The notes beneath the pieces are model-generated. The model did not search any database and was not told the origin of the DNA. It saw only the letters and a program-made list of their open reading frames with translations. A stretch of DNA of 64,000 nucleotides from Symsagittifera roscoffensis (lineage: Eukaryota; Xenacoelomorpha; Acoela; Convolutidae). Of the stretch, positions 13,781-26,048 are shown piece by piece (within the stretch, counting starts at the first letter, position 1; every line of letters starts with the position of its first letter). Location of the stretch: the NCBI RefSeq assembly GCF_963678635.1, contig NC_087071.1, forward strand, positions 38,710,438 through 38,774,437. The letters are read 5' to 3'. The position numbers and the translations under genes are program-made.

Positions 13781-14197
13781 ATCGTTCAAGGGAAGTCCAT
13801 ATGAAAAAAAAAACGAATCACAAAAGCTAAGATAGCAGCCAATCAAGATAGTTTTTATTTTATTTTTTTTCAATTTGAAAGAAAGTCTGTCGGTATTTTA
13901 AATGTAAACTGGCTTCTTTGAAAAGAAAATTTCTGAGAAGTCCTAGAAATATATGTACTTTCTTCGTGTTTTAACGCTATTTGTGCGACTTAAAAAAATT
14001 TTTGTAACCCTGCTTTTTTTACAAACATGACGCATGAGTTAATTTACAACTAAAGTTCGTTTTCAGGCCTAAAATTGCTGTAAACTTGGCTGAAGATTAT
14101 CGAAAAAAAATTAAGTGTCGTCTAAGAAATCCCGGAGAAATAAAAGTCAGAATTTGTAGTCAGAAAACACTTTTTTTTACTGTTTATTTTGTTTCAG

Positions 14198-14495
14198 CTC
14201 GATGTCACCTCTCGCTGCTCTTCTATCCGAACACCAAAGCAACCAACAACAACTCGGAATAGTTTCCGACAACAACAAACGCAAAGATCTACTCAAGAGA
14301 GTATCAGTAGCGTCTGCTATGCAACCACCACCGGCAGAACTGACCCCACCTAAACCCTACATTACAGCCAGTAGAATCGAACTGTTTAGTCGTGTTTTCT
14401 TCCCGAGCTCGTTTTTCACAGTGTTCACGACTTACTGGTTGTACTATTATGTATATAAATCAAACACACATATAATACCGAGTGATGCTGTTTGA
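14198..14495 (+). CDS. Cys-loop ligand-gated ion channel, terminal exon with M4
   Basis: The exon starts after GTTTCAG at 14197 and ends at TGA 14493-14495. Read in phase with the upstream exon it gives about 98 residues. The first two thirds are polar (Q/N-rich, then PPPAELTPPKP). The end is the hallmark: RIELFSRVFFPSSFFTVFTT followed by YWLYYY, i.e. a basic-hydrophobic lead-in, an FP kink and a terminal hydrophobic helix with YW, as in the fourth transmembrane segment of GABA-A, glycine and glutamate-gated chloride channels and relatives. A short tail (SNTHIIPSDAV) follows and would be extracellular. In such receptors M4 packs against M1/M3 and faces lipid. Anionic-channel affiliation is more likely than nicotinic by the SR-FP pattern, but this is inference. 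Confidence 0.75.
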
Positions 14496-17400
14496 TTTCC
14501 ATTATAAGTTACACCAAACTTTGAAAATTTTAATTTACCTCAAACACAGCAAAAATTTTGAAATCCTTTTGCCGTCTTGTAAGAAAAGCATGACTTTTAT
14601 GAAGGAAAAAGAAGGAAAATTGTTACAAAAAAAATGAAGCAGAAAACATATTCGGGTTTCTGTGATGTTTTTTTTGTGAAATCAGGGCTTAAAAAACGCT
14701 CGCAATATCGGAGAGATTGGGTGTATAGTTGTAGCACGTTTCATATATAGATAGTGTCTCTAAAATTATTCACAAAATTTTTGATTCGATAATTTATGTT
14801 TTCAAGTTTTGTTCGTTTTTAAGCAAATAATGCAGTAATTTTAAGCAGGCTGAAGAAGCAAAGTTTTTTCTCCCTCAAACGACCTCAAATGATCCGAACA
14901 GATCAGAAGCAAGAGATAAACGGAAAAAATTGAACCAACATTAAACTTGAAAAACGACCCATCTTATACATTTCCCAGAACGAAAAAATTGAAGTAATTA
15001 ACTTTCTGGAAGATGTTTTATTTTGGCTGAATCGCAGGACCTTAGATGTGATTAGAGAATTCTATCAAAACTGGTTTAAAGGTTTCATTTATAATGCTTG
15101 AAATTTTTTTATGCAATTGAACGCTATATAAATTGAAAAAACGATTTTTTTGTCAGGGTCTATTGTTTTTGATTATACACAACAACGAATATAAATCTAG
15201 AAATATAGCATTCTCTCAAATATTCTTTTCATTTTGATGTCAAATTTAAGGTTTTTCTCGATTACCCTAGACTTAAAAGTATCTTGTATTGATATCGCAA
15301 AAAAATTTTCTGCAGGAAAATTGCCATGAGGATGATCAAAGAGTATCGTCAGTGTTACCTGAAAACTAACAAAAAATATATAGTTCACTTGTTTAATATA
15401 AAATGTTTGGCGAGTAGAAACAAACTTGGTTTTGTTTAATTACCCGCGAGAGAAAGAAAAAAGTTTTACCGCTAAAAATTTTGTCAAGTGTTTTACCTGA
15501 TCTTTTTTTGAATTTTTCCGTTTCTGGTTATAGAAAAAACAATCTTTTTTAACAATTTTTTTTAACTTGTGAATTCAGAATTTTTTAATGAATCAAACTG
15601 GTTAGCCCTATATGATCTAAGTGATGAAAACAAACCGGAAACAAAATTTACAAAAATATCACCAAATTGTTCTAAGAAGATTAATCCTAGCCAAACATTC
15701 GGTAATAGTGCTCCGATAAACTTAGCGAAAGTCCAAACTAACAATCTTGATCAAACTTATCTCACGAGAACTTATTATCACTGCTGCTCTATTGTTTCAT
15801 TAGATTTTTATTCAGTAGTCAAATTCTTTCTATCGTCTATTCTAATTACTTCTCATTTTAAATTGATTTTGAAATTTATCTTTTTTATGTCACTTTGAGC
15901 CTTGCATTGATAAAAAATATTTTGTTATTGAGTCTGTTTTTTACCGTTGTTTATATAAAGACCAATATCTGCAATACATAATGTTTATTGTATCGCATTA
16001 AAGCGTCGAAGGTTCCGACTGTCTGTTGAAGTTTCCCAAAAAGTAATTATTGAAGCGTTTTGTTTTTATTTTGATTAGGTTTGAAAAAAAATGAAAGTTT
16101 AGTTTTAGAGAAATGAAGGTTTGACAAAATTTTCAAGGAAGAAAAAAACGAAAACCCAAATACTAAAAAGTGCCCCCACGTTCCTTTAAAACATTTAACT
16201 CTTTTTAGAGTCTTGCCATCTTTTAATAATTCCAATAAGCTTGACTCATTTCAAGTTGCAATAAAATTTGAGGCGATTTAAATCAGCGCTTACACGTTAA
16301 AAAATTGTAAGTTGTCACGCGTGATTTTGAAAACTTCAAAACGATCATTGTTTTGTGATATTTGCTTTTTTTGCTGAACAAGATTGGAGTTTAACAAAGA
16401 AACTGAATTGAACTTTAAAAAAATAAAAGTGAAACCGCAAAAAATCTTGAGCGTTAAAATTTTTGGAAACTTACTTCCAAAAAAATGAAAACCATCACGA
16501 CTCTTGCAGGAGTTGTCACCAACTTCGCTGACAATTAAAACTTAAAGCTGGAAAAAATAGACCATCGAGCATAAAAATTTTTCCTATTGGAAATTCATTA
16601 TTACAAAATTGCTTGTTCCAGAGCATCCTTTTGCGCATTTTAATTATCAGTAACAAATCATTAAATTAGTTTAGGGTTCAAAAATTGTCGCTGTTTGTTT
16701 GGGTGTTTTCACATGAAAACTTAAACGAAAAAGCTTTGTGGAATTTTGCCGTTTTAAACAAAAACTTTTTTTTTAATTCTTTAAAACAAAGCTTTTGAAG
16801 AAACGAACACAATTGATTTGCTTGAATTATCACTCGAACCCAAACACTTTAATTGTTGCTACATACCAATGCAGAACAAACACAAGTTGAGTTTCTTTAA
16901 ATATACAGGCTGTAGTGCAAGAGAAATTTCGTTGTTCGGTTTTTGAAAGCAAGGCTGAAAACTTGTTCTAGAAAAAAAAATAGATAAACAGCTTCAGTTA
17001 AACATGTTTAGTAATAACAGTCAAACTCATTGAATATTTAAAATCTAAATTAAAATTAATAGACTCGTTTGATAAAAACGTAATCTACAACAAAGAATTT
17101 TTTTGACTGCATTTTTTGTGTGAACAATGGACAATAAATTTCACGGCACATTTTCATATAAAATTGTACAAAAAAGTGATGTTTTATTTCAAATTTGTTA
17201 CCTAGACTGGTCACGACATCAAAAAAGATATGTAGTAATTTCAGTTGAGATGTTTTGTATATTATCAGAATCGAACAAAATTTCAAAACTCAGTTTAAAA
17301 TATGAGCGATAGTAACAGTCAAAAATCCAATAACAATTATCATAATTAATTTCAATTTTTTTGTGCTGAATTCATGCAGATGACGATGCTGTATTCATCT

Positions 17401-19360
17401 TGAAAGGAACTACCTAAAACATATTAGTCATTCCGTATTTTTTAAAGCAACTCAAAAATTTGCCTTTTTCAGAATTGTTGCGTACGATACTAAAGAAAAA
17501 ATGTAAAAATCATTTAAAGATCTAAATAAGATAAAATCTGAAGAAAAACCAAGTCTATGAAATAATCAAAAAGATCACAAAACAATAATAATCACAGAAA
17601 CAGTACTGATTATCATAATACTCGTTCTGATAATCAGAAACGGTGATATATTAATTATTTCTGCTTGGTTTTGGTTCTGAGTTAGAACGAATTGGGGTAG
17701 CTGGCTGATTGACAACCTAATTTTCCATGTGTAAATTAATCGTAATTGAAAGAAACTACAAGTCAATAAAGAATAACGAACTGACAAAAGTTTCGGTATC
17801 TAAAGGCAGAAATCAATGTGATAAATAACGCATAAAGAAAAATTATCAAATCGTTTCCACATAGCGCAAACTTTGTTTCGATCTTTCAGTTTAGAAAACC
17901 ATTAGTTACGGCTTTGATTTTTCTCCCTATGATTTCTAGCGAGAACATTCATCGAATGAAAAGGTAGCTATTTCAGGTTATATAGCTAGATTGATTTTTG
18001 TTATTCCTCGAATAGTTTGTTCAATTTATTTCAAAGTCAAGCTATTAGGTAAAAAGAGCGTAAGTTTGAAACTTTGACTAGCAGTTCATCTGACGGATTG
18101 ATTCAGTTACAAAAAAGTCTTTCCAGCATAATCAATTGACTGAATATAAAATCATAATTTTTTGAATTATAGCTTTCAGGTTTAATACATGCAAAACTTT
18201 AATAGTTCTCAAAATTAACGCATACAGAAGTATTGCTTTTATTGAAATATTAATCAAAGGTGCAATTTTGTATGCAAAAATAACTTCGAAATGCATAATT
18301 GCGCTTAGAAATTTTTTTTCGACAAGAAAAAAAACATTTTTTTGCCCAATTTGTATTTTTCCTGGAAAGAAATGTTAGTCTCTAAAATGATTTTTTTACC
18401 ATTATAGATTTTGTATCAACTATTAACATCTTCGTAATTAAAAGAGCAACTTTTTTTTGTTTTAAAAGAAAATACAAATTTCAAAAAAAAAGCTACATCT
18501 CTTTTAGTGTAAGACCAGCTTAGTTTTCGTGGTCTCCAGATTTGAGTTTTTAACTAGCATTTTCCTTGTGTGGATGTGGACCCGGGCTCTCTTTGTTTAA
18601 GTCTCTGAATTTTTCTTTCAAACTTATCTAATTAGATTTTTTTTCAGAAGAAACCGCGAAGTTTGTAAAAAAAACTTAAAAAATTTTTCTACGTAAAATT
18701 GAGAGTATTCAGCACTCGAGGTGCTCCCAATTACCACAACGGATGCTTGATTTGTAAGTACTTTAATCCTCGTCTTTTTAGAAAAAAGTTTCAGAAAGCT
18801 TAAATGTGATTTCTTTGTTTTTGTGGGAATGGAGGTGAATGGAATCCCACAAATATCATCAATTGGACTGGGTCTGGTATTAAAGCACGTCTCTGTCCTA
18901 CTCAAATTGTTAGAGAGTTATGGAGAACATAAAAAATATGTGAAAAGGCCAGAACTCATGCTTCTTTTCGCTGGCTATTTGTTGAACGATCGTATGCTTA
19001 GCTAGGTGTGTGATTTAAGTTGGCTGTCACGCTTCCGCATTCTGGAGTGTAGTGTTTGAAGACAAGAAATTCCCTTAGATGGCCCTCTGAGCAACATGAA
19101 AACAATTTGTGAGCACAGCTGACAAGAATTGAGGCAACGAGCCACATTTTTTATCGCTTCATCTAGCACTCCTGATTGCAAGTTTGTTTTTTTCAACAAA
19201 AACCCCAATTGGAAATAACTACTTTCTGAAGCGGAAGGACCCATATTGAAGTTTTGACGCCAATCTAGTGTTTCAAATTATCTTCACAAACGTCTTCCCC
19301 GTTTTCAGCCGATTGATACAAAAAATAAACAAAACAGAACACGGAGCCAATTTTCCGTAG
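14496..19360. other. 4.9 kb with no supported gene
   Basis: AT-rich sequence. The open frames (for example 15569-15898 plus, 15562-15744 minus, 18624-18905 minus, 19002-19244 minus) are short, overlap on opposite strands and show no recognisable domain or splice-linked partner. The first part is presumably the 3' UTR and downstream flank of the receptor gene. Single undetected exons cannot be excluded. Confidence 0.5.
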
Positions 19361-19626
19361 TGTTGGTACTTTGCCGGACCCCAACTTTGCCGGGATTCGA
19401 AGCCATCAGCAGCAAATGCTTTTTTGGACAGTTAGTATTGACATCTTGACTTCTGTCATCCGGTACGGATAGATAAACTCAGCATCCTTGATGCACATTT
19501 GTTTGGTTAACGTAATTATATATTGTTTGGTCAGTTGACCTTGTACGGCTGTACGCCGAAGTGAGAATTTGAGCAATAGCTCATACGCTAATTTATGTTT
19601 CGTATGAACAGTTGTTTTATCGAACT
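19361..19626 (+). repeat. Putative 5' LTR of a Ty3/Gypsy-type remnant
   Basis: Begins TGTTGGTACTTTGCC, contains a TATA-like TTATATATTG at about 19516, and is followed by TGGCATC at about 19627, which could be a tRNA primer-binding site (TGG start). It sits 75-340 bp before a gag-like frame. No second copy is visible in the window, so the LTR call rests on position and composition. Confidence 0.4.
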
Positions 19627-19700
19627 GGCATCAAAAATTCCGTTTACCAATCCGTTCCGTTCGGATTCGGTATACTCACGTCCATACCTAGAGGTATGAC

Positions 19701-20222
19701 ATGGCGCATTCAGCAGGATTTTTGAAAAACCCACTGAACGTCAACCCAATTTGGGAGAAATCATCAGCCGAATCAACACTGGAGTGGTCGAAATGGGCAG
19801 CAAAATTCGAAATAGTATTATTTGCGAAGGACGGAATTCAGGTAAGAAACCTACAACGAAACAAACCACCGCTAGTCGAGCCTACAGAACCGATCTATGA
19901 AATCGAGATAACTGGAGAAACGGAAGCACAACAGAAAAACCGGGAGAATAGAAACCAAGAAAAAAGAGTCGGTTGGGAAAACCACGTGGTCAGAGCCAAA
20001 GGAAAAGGAGTCTTATGTAATTCTTTCCTGTGGGACGAGGCAGATGCAAAAGTACGAAGCTACATTTTTCTTTGTCTGGGAGCCGAGGGGCAACGACAAG
20101 TTTTACAATTTAATTTGCAAAAAAAATGTTTAGAGCGTATAATCCATGGCAAAAACTTACTTCTTGGCAAAAAATCAAAAGGAGCTGCTAAGATTCAAGC
20201 AACAAACAAACTGTTCAATTAA
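19701..20222 (+). pseudogene. gag: gag fragment of a Ty3/Gypsy-type LTR retrotransposon
   Basis: A 173-residue frame starting ATGGCGCATTC. It has the N-terminal signature of animal Ty3/Gypsy gag: a tryptophan-rich start (ESTLEWSKWAAKFEIVLFA), a PKYE-like acidic EITGETE block, WENHV and the helix ending DEADAKVRSYIFLCLGAEGQ. Normal gag continues with the rest of the capsid domain, a zinc knuckle and pol. Here homology fades after LGAEGQRQVL, the frame closes at 20222, and Polinton-related sequence follows within 400 bp. I read it as a 5'-truncated-at-the-3'-side remnant, not an active gene. Confidence 0.7.
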
Positions 20223-20581
20223 CTAACTGCTCTTCTTCGTAAATCAAGCAGGGCTCAGGGGTGGAACCAAAACTTAGGTGTTCTTTAATTTTCTGACTTC
20301 TTTGGCATCCTAAATTACTACGCAGCGTTGAATTTCTACACAACAAGAATAAACTTTGCTCCAAGGCTGGTGAATAAGCATTAAGCAAAGCAAAAAAAAT
20401 GATTGAAACCATAACCATGATAAAAGTTATTTTGTCATAAGAAACTCATAATCTTTTTGATATGCAATCATCAAAAAAACAACTAGATGCTATGATAGCT
20501 ATAATCACTAACTTTTCACCCGACACTCCCATTGTCGATCAGGGAAGATTATCTAGCCAGATATTGCTTGAGTGAAGTTAT

Positions 20582-20780
20582 AGTCGTTTTGTATCGTGTC
20601 CCGGATCCTAAGGGGAACGTTCTTAAGGTGGGGTCCTCACATAAAGCAAAATCTTTAGTTGTTTGGAGGACCCTCATCCTAGTATTTTGTAAGCGATTAA
20701 AAACTTTCCACCCAAAAAGCAGAATAGACACCCCCCTCCACTCCCCTACTTAGGATCAAATCACCACGGAAAAAAAACGG
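20582..20780 (+). repeat. Polinton terminal inverted repeat, copy A (left-end remnant)
   Basis: Starts AGTCGTTTTGTATCGTGTCCCGGATCC and shares the blocks GGGTCCTCACATAAAGC, GGAGGACC..ATCCTAG.ATTTTGTAA and TTTCCACCCAAAAAGCAGA with 50128-50250 and, more loosely, with 21553-21800. It lies directly upstream of a decayed copy of the first gene of the 50-kb Polinton, so it is the left end of a second element. Confidence 0.75.
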
Positions 20781-20789
20781 AAAAAAATC

Positions 20790-21290
20790 ATGGAAAAAAA
20801 TTCTTTTTTCAAACTCTGTAATGAACGCTACGTCGTGTTTCTCGAGAGAGCAACTTCAAAGAAAGACTACGAGTTAATTTTCAGAAAACAATTTTTTTTG
20901 AGTGAGCTGCAACACATCACTTGGTGCATTTCTACAAAACAAAAGGATGGTACTGTCAGCTATCTAAACATTGCTGATTATGAAAACGTATTCAACTACT
21001 CGTTTGATTTCAATTGGAGACTTGGAGAGAAAAATTCGTCAATGTTTCAACAAGATATCAGAATACAAAAAACTTCCGGTGGTTTTTTTGATCCTTCACC
21101 TCCGATATCTTAAGGAGTATCTGCAAAAGTCACTTTATTTCCCCCGGCTTGAAATTCAGCAGAGTGGAGAGGTGTTGAAAAAAAACAAGGAAATTGCAAA
21201 AAAGCAGAGTCACTATGTACCTATGTACATCATTCAGTATGTACCTCTGTATAAATCTTCAAAACCTAACGTTAGAATGTTTTTTTAGTT
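20790..21290 (+). pseudogene. Decayed copy of the first Polinton gene (compare 50598-51167)
   Basis: Two frames together match most of the 189-residue protein at 50598-51167. The first (20790-21020) reads EKNSFFKLCNERYVVFLERA and then STKQKDGTVSYLNIADYENV. After a frame change near 21020 the second reads LERKIRQCFNKISEYKK and then LEIQQSGEVLKKNKEIAKKQ. The N-terminal 37 residues and about 450 bp of leader present in the 50-kb copy are missing. Function unknown in either copy. Confidence 0.85.
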
Positions 21291-21552
21291 GTTTTTTTTT
21301 CTTCAATTTTTGTTTTTGACCTTTTTTTGGGCTTGCTGTCATGCTATTTTCGTTGTAAGGAAATTGACTCGAAGCCCCGCTTTGCCTCTTTGTCAGTTAT
21401 CCGAATTGATCGAGCATGGTAGTCGGCAAACTTAGTAAAATAGAAAATAGTTTTTTGTTGCGTTTCAGGCATATAATTCTAACGTTCATCGCAAAATTAT
21501 CAAAAACTTTTTGTTTTCCGCTAATTTTCATAGGACAAAGGAGGGAGATCAA

Positions 21553-21800
21553 TAGTATTGTATCGTGTCCCGGATTCTAATGGGGGTCCTTCCTATGGGG
21601 GGTGTCCTCACATAAACCAAAATTCTTGGAAATGGGTCTTTAATTTTTTGGAGAACTCCTATCCTACGATTTTGGAAAGGAACATAAGTTCCCACCCCTA
21701 AAGTAAAAGACCCTCCTCATAGGATCTTGTTAAACTGAGCTGAACAACCGGTACCATATACAATCATTCCTTCTAAATCCCCTTTAAGCGGTCCTTTTTC
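21553..21800 (+). repeat. Polinton terminal inverted repeat, copy B (PolB-side end of an inverted element)
   Basis: Starts AGTATTGTATCGTGTCCCGGATTC, like copy A, and continues GGGGGTCCTTCCTATGGGGGG, matching the start of the 50128 copy. It has the same orientation as A and C but borders a minus-strand polymerase pseudogene whose C-terminus faces it. That is what is expected if this is the right (PolB-side) end of a Polinton inserted in reverse, since a right TIR on the minus strand looks like a left TIR on plus. Confidence 0.7.
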
Positions 21801-22224
21801 CCGCGATAATTAAAGTTAATATATCCTATTTCCTGGACTTTTAGTTTTCATCCTAGTTTCAGGTGGATATATTTTCTGGTTTTCTTTTTTTTGGTCAAAG
21901 ATTTGTCATGCTACTAAAAGTTTGTTATTAAAACTGAACCAAAGGATTTCAGATATTTATTTGAACTAACAATTGATTTTCGTCAGCTAGTTTATTTGCC
22001 TGAAGCTTTCTATATTAAAACAGTGATTGAGCCCAATACGAATAATTTTTTAGTGGTAAATTGGAAAAAACCAAAACAAGTTTAAGTCGAATCTTGAAAA
22101 TGTCGAGCAGTAAAACTCGTCTGAAAAATATGTTTCAGAATTTAATGTTTATTGCTTTGGTTTTCGTTGCGCTGTTTTTTATATGGTCGTTCTTCTGAAG
22201 CTTCCGATTAAAAATATGGGTTAT
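21801..22224. other. No recognisable gene
   Basis: AT-rich sequence between the TIR copy and the polymerase pseudogene; probably the non-coding end of the inverted Polinton remnant. No domain or repeat is seen beyond the TIR. Confidence 0.5.
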
Positions 22225-23735
22225 TCACAGGGGCGCCCACTCGGTGTCCATGTAAACGTCTTCTAGAAACGCATTTTCTTCGGCGGCTTTATGGCCAAAA
22301 GGCACTGTCGAAATCCCGTCGAAAAGGAAAAAACGTTTTGAGTCGAATGGTGATAATACAAGTTTGTTTTATTTCACTGTCAAATTCGAATGACCTTTCG
22401 AAACTATATTACAGTTGTACACTCTCCTTGTTATCCCAGTGACCAAAGTGTACCCGAAAGCTTGGTGGATCAGTTCTCGCTGTGAACTCCGTTTCTTTCT
22501 TTAGCATTCATTAATTGAGTGCCTTCTAAACAGAAGCAAAATGATTATAATTTTATACAAGGCAGGGGATAGCTTAAATTCATGTCAGGAAATCAATTTA
22601 TACCAAACAAAAATTCATTTATTTTACTGAAAAAGAGCAGAAGACTCTAAATTATGACTATCAAAAAAAGGAAAAGAGAAGAAAAATGTTTTCAGATAAT
22701 TCCACTTTTAGGCGACATTGTATAAAGTTGTCTAAATAAGCTAAATGCCCATAGTTTATTGCAACAAATTAAAGAGGGGAGGGAAGGAAGTTTGTGGTGG
22801 TGGTGGTGGTGGTGGTCTAATGGGTTCTGTTAAAAGGTAGGAAAGGGGTGAAAGTGTGTCCTAAGTTGGAATTTTTACTCACCCTTAAGGGCGACCGAAT
22901 ATAGTTTCGGTTTTAGGGTGATGAATGCTCTGATCGGCTTCCCACCAGTCCCGTCTTTGAACTTCAGCACAACTTTTTTGTTGGTATCGTCGAACATGAA
23001 ACGATCCTCATCGTAAATTGAAAAGTATTAATCAGCTTTTAAACGTCGTCAATAAAATTATGCGTGTCGGAGTAAAGTAGTTCCAAAATTAGATTCGGTT
23101 TCATTTCTTGATTATGGAACTGAATCATGAAACACTTGGCGAGGTCTAGGATGGTCGCACCAACTATCATAGGTTTGTCCCACAACTTTTTTGTTACTGC
23201 TGATCGTGGTCAATTGATTGTCAACGAATTGAAAGCTCTTCATTGTGCTCAGAGCTGTTTTTTAAAGAAGTTCTCTCTCATTTCTAAGAATCTCCAGCTT
23301 CTTTCTTCCTAATTTAGACTCCATTGTCTTACCGATTGCTGAATTAGCAATTAGCTCGTAAAAAATCTTCTGGAACTTATTTATTTTTAGGTGTTGAGGT
23401 CTACAAGGGGCGGAACCAAAGAACTTTTTCCGAGTTGAGTTATTTTCATTCTCAGCTCGTGGTTAAACTTTAGGGTAAGGTAATGCATAACAAAACCTTC
23501 TTTAGGATGCATGGTCTTGAGAAGCTTTGGCATTATGGCAGTGTGGTGATTCCCAAATTTCCCAACATGTCGACATGGTCGTTGCTTATTGCAGCGATGT
23601 CCACTACTTCACGAGAGGGTGCAAGAGCGTAATCTGCAAAGATGTCGTTAAGCTCTTCGTGTATGGTCAAATTATCTTCAACTATATATCCCCACTGTGT
23701 GGTTTCGCTGGTGAGCAGTACATCTTTTAGTCTTT
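22225..23735 (-). pseudogene. polB: Protein-primed DNA polymerase B (Polinton pPolB), C-terminal part, broken
   Basis: Read on the minus strand from 23735 down, pieces in different frames line up in PolB order. They are: WGYIVEDNLTIHEELNDIFA then DYALAPSREVVD (the Y-PLAPE-type palm segment); KEGFVMHYLTLKFNHELRM and VPPLVDLNT (fingers and the Y-DLNT region); and ALSTMKSFQFVDNQL. After a shift in an A run come KPMIVGATILDLAKC and LLYSDTHNF (the YxDTD active-site motif, decayed to YSDTH). Then KKVVLKFKDGTGGKPIRAFI and LYSVALKG (thumb), and finally LSPFDSKRFF, DGISTVPFGHK and a TGA at 22225. About 500 bp between 22370 and 22880 has no clear match and holds a TGG microsatellite. Several frameshifts and the damaged motif make it non-functional. 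The N-terminus (zinc fingers, exonuclease domain) is absent. Confidence 0.85.
22795..22816 (+). repeat. (TGG)7 microsatellite
   Basis: Seven perfect TGG units inside the gap of the polymerase pseudogene. Confidence 0.95.
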
Positions 23736-23754
23736 CTTCAACTATTGTTGAACA

Positions 23755-24010
23755 AAATTATGAAAAAATGAAAACAACACCGGAAAAGATTTAAATAAAT
23801 TAATTATAATCCATTATAATCGAATAAAGTGGATTGCTTTTCTTTGATAAAATTTTTTGAAAACAATCAATTAAAATCGATCAAATGGGGATATTTTTGC
23901 TTGAAAAATATTATCATTATAATCCATTTTCAATCGATTAATTTTGTAAATTTAGAGAAACTGACAATGAAAATCCAAGAAAAGATTATCCATGAAACTT
24001 CAGTGCGCGT
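23755..24010 (+). repeat. Dispersed AT-rich repeat, copy 2
   Basis: Same orientation and block order as 13563-13780: TTATGAAAAAATGAAAACA, then AATCCATTTTCAATCGATTA, then the CATGAAACTTCAGTGCG end. It lies just outside the 5' side of the minus-strand polymerase remnant, so it may have inserted there or truncated it. Confidence 0.7.
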
Positions 24011-26048
24011 TCAGCTTTATTTCGGATTTCCATTTTAAATGGAACCACTATGAAGTCGGTGCAACCCATAATTCATTCCTGGAATTCATAAAATTTGTCT
24101 GGTTCCATCGGAAAATTTGTTTCAAGAGCGGAAAAAAACTCCTTTAGGGTTGCACCATATGATTTTTTCGAGCTAATCGTAGCATTTCTTAATGCATTCG
24201 CTTGACAATGAGCGAGCATGGAATTGACTAGAGCGTTTTCAAAAATTGGCAGGAAAATTAAACGCTCATTTCGCGTATGTGCAAGCTCAAATTAAATTCT
24301 AGAAAAGCATTTTAAAGCAAAAAACGGGTGAGTTTTTCAAATCGTTTTTGTTTTGGCCGTGCAAAACATACTTTGGAAAAATTGATCGTAAAATTTAGCA
24401 ACGTAGTTATGAATCTACAGAACTGTTTGAACTGTTTATAATTGTTCCTGGCACTTATGTTCAATATTCAATTTACCTCTTAAAATTGATATAAGCCAAA
24501 TTGGGCACAATTTTTTTGGATCTCATTCTGTTTTTTTTTTGGGTAAAACTTCAAAATGAGAAGAGTTTGAAGACCAGTAAGATTTGTAACTTTAAACTTG
24601 AAACTCTTGGCTTGCAACTCTACTAATGCAAAGATATCTCGATGCCCGCTCGAAACAGTGAACTGCCAACTTGATGCGAGTTTCAAAAACCATCTAGATA
24701 ATACAATTTTTTGACGTTTCAAAAACTGCAAAAAAGAAAGATAATTCTCAAACTTGTAGATCACCTCAGTAATTTGTTCTGCAGATTTAATCAACTTGAA
24801 ACGAGCAAAAAACCATCTTAAATTTTGTAAGCAAAACCTATTCAAAACCTTGTCGATTCAAAGTTGATACAAAAAGGAAAAAAATCAATACCTTGCTGCA
24901 AAGAGGCATTGTTTACGAGTAAGTTTACAGTCGCCTAGTTTTGTGGAATAGAAGTGAAAAACATCGAAGTTAGTTTTTTTGATATTTGAGCACCCCACAC
25001 ATTTCAGATTGACAATAAAAGAACCGTTTTCCTGCAGCTTGTTTTCAAGCTATACTAATATGAAAAAAAAATTTTGTAGTTTTTTAAAGTCTGGTCGGAA
25101 CATTCTGTGCTATTTGCACAGTATACGGCGATCCATGTTCTTTTTTCAGAAGTTTTTGAAAAAGTTTACAGAATGGTGATCATTTTTGCTTGAAGTTTTC
25201 ATCACAAGCTCTTTTGCTGAGTTCTTTCTTTTAGCGGCTATGAACCTCCTTCTAATGCTTCTAAAATGTTGAAAACAAAACATGAATATTTAAACCCGCT
25301 CAAAACTGTTCTGAAATTAAAAAATATATATAGGTGACCAAATACATTATAAGATAGTGTAGATAATTCAATCGTGGTACAAAATAACTAACACAAACAC
25401 GGGTGCGTACAAAAAAATATTACAATCAATCAATAGTTTTTTTCTAATTTCAAGAATTTAGAATTTCAAATTTAAAAAAATATTGGATGGATTGCTTTTA
25501 ACTTATATACAGGTTTCAAACGAACCATCAAAATTAATTGGTATAATATCAAAAAAATATAAAACTTTTTTCGTAGTTTAAACCTTGAAATTTTATGAGG
25601 TGAGTGAAGACTTTTTGTTTTCGTGAAAATTCAACAACACGTTATGCTAAATTTGAGTTACCTATATCAGCCTAACTATAGCTGAAGATTAAAAAAATTT
25701 GCAAGGTTTCTATACTCGGCGAGTTAAATTTTAGATAGATGACAAACTGTGCTCAATTTTAACATTCAAATTTTTCTACAGACGTAATAAAAAAAAATGG
25801 GATCTTTTCAGCACCTTGCCCCCCCCCCCTCCTTGACTTGGTACACTAGGGATATTCATTACAAGGTGTAAAATTTCACATTAGGGGGATTCTAACACGT
25901 TTGACTCTCTTTTAACTGAAATTTGGAAAATGGAATTTACAAAGAAGTTAAATGACAATCAGAACAATCGAAGCTTTCTCTTGATACGCAGACTCAAGTG
26001 TAAGATCTAACTTCTGTCAACAGTCCTTATCCCCTCGTCGGTCAAATT
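24011..26048. other. 2 kb with no supported gene
   Basis: AT-rich. A 121-codon minus frame at 24480-24845 is rich in F, L and K with no recognisable domain and is not called. A poly-C stretch sits at about 25820-25832. The LTR retroelement begins at 26049. Confidence 0.5.

Larger units (their letters stand above)
11442..14197 (+). other. Intron of the receptor gene
   Basis: A 2756-bp GT...AG interval between the two receptor exons. It holds a 22-G homopolymer at 11467-11488, many copies of short motifs of the type ATCGATTATAATCCATTTT from about 12300 to 13770, and a segment (13563-13780) that recurs at 23755-24010. Small open frames here (for example 12635-12916 minus, 13155-13401 plus) are AT-driven and overlap each other on both strands, so I see no genes. 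Confidence 0.6.

Noticed and set aside
15562-15898. Opposite-strand frames of 60 and 109 codons
   Set aside because: They overlap each other, have no domain and no splice-linked partner; one may be a lone exon but nothing supports it.
24480-24845. 121-codon minus-strand frame
   Set aside because: F/L/K-rich AT-driven composition, no recognisable motif, no promoter or splice signals.
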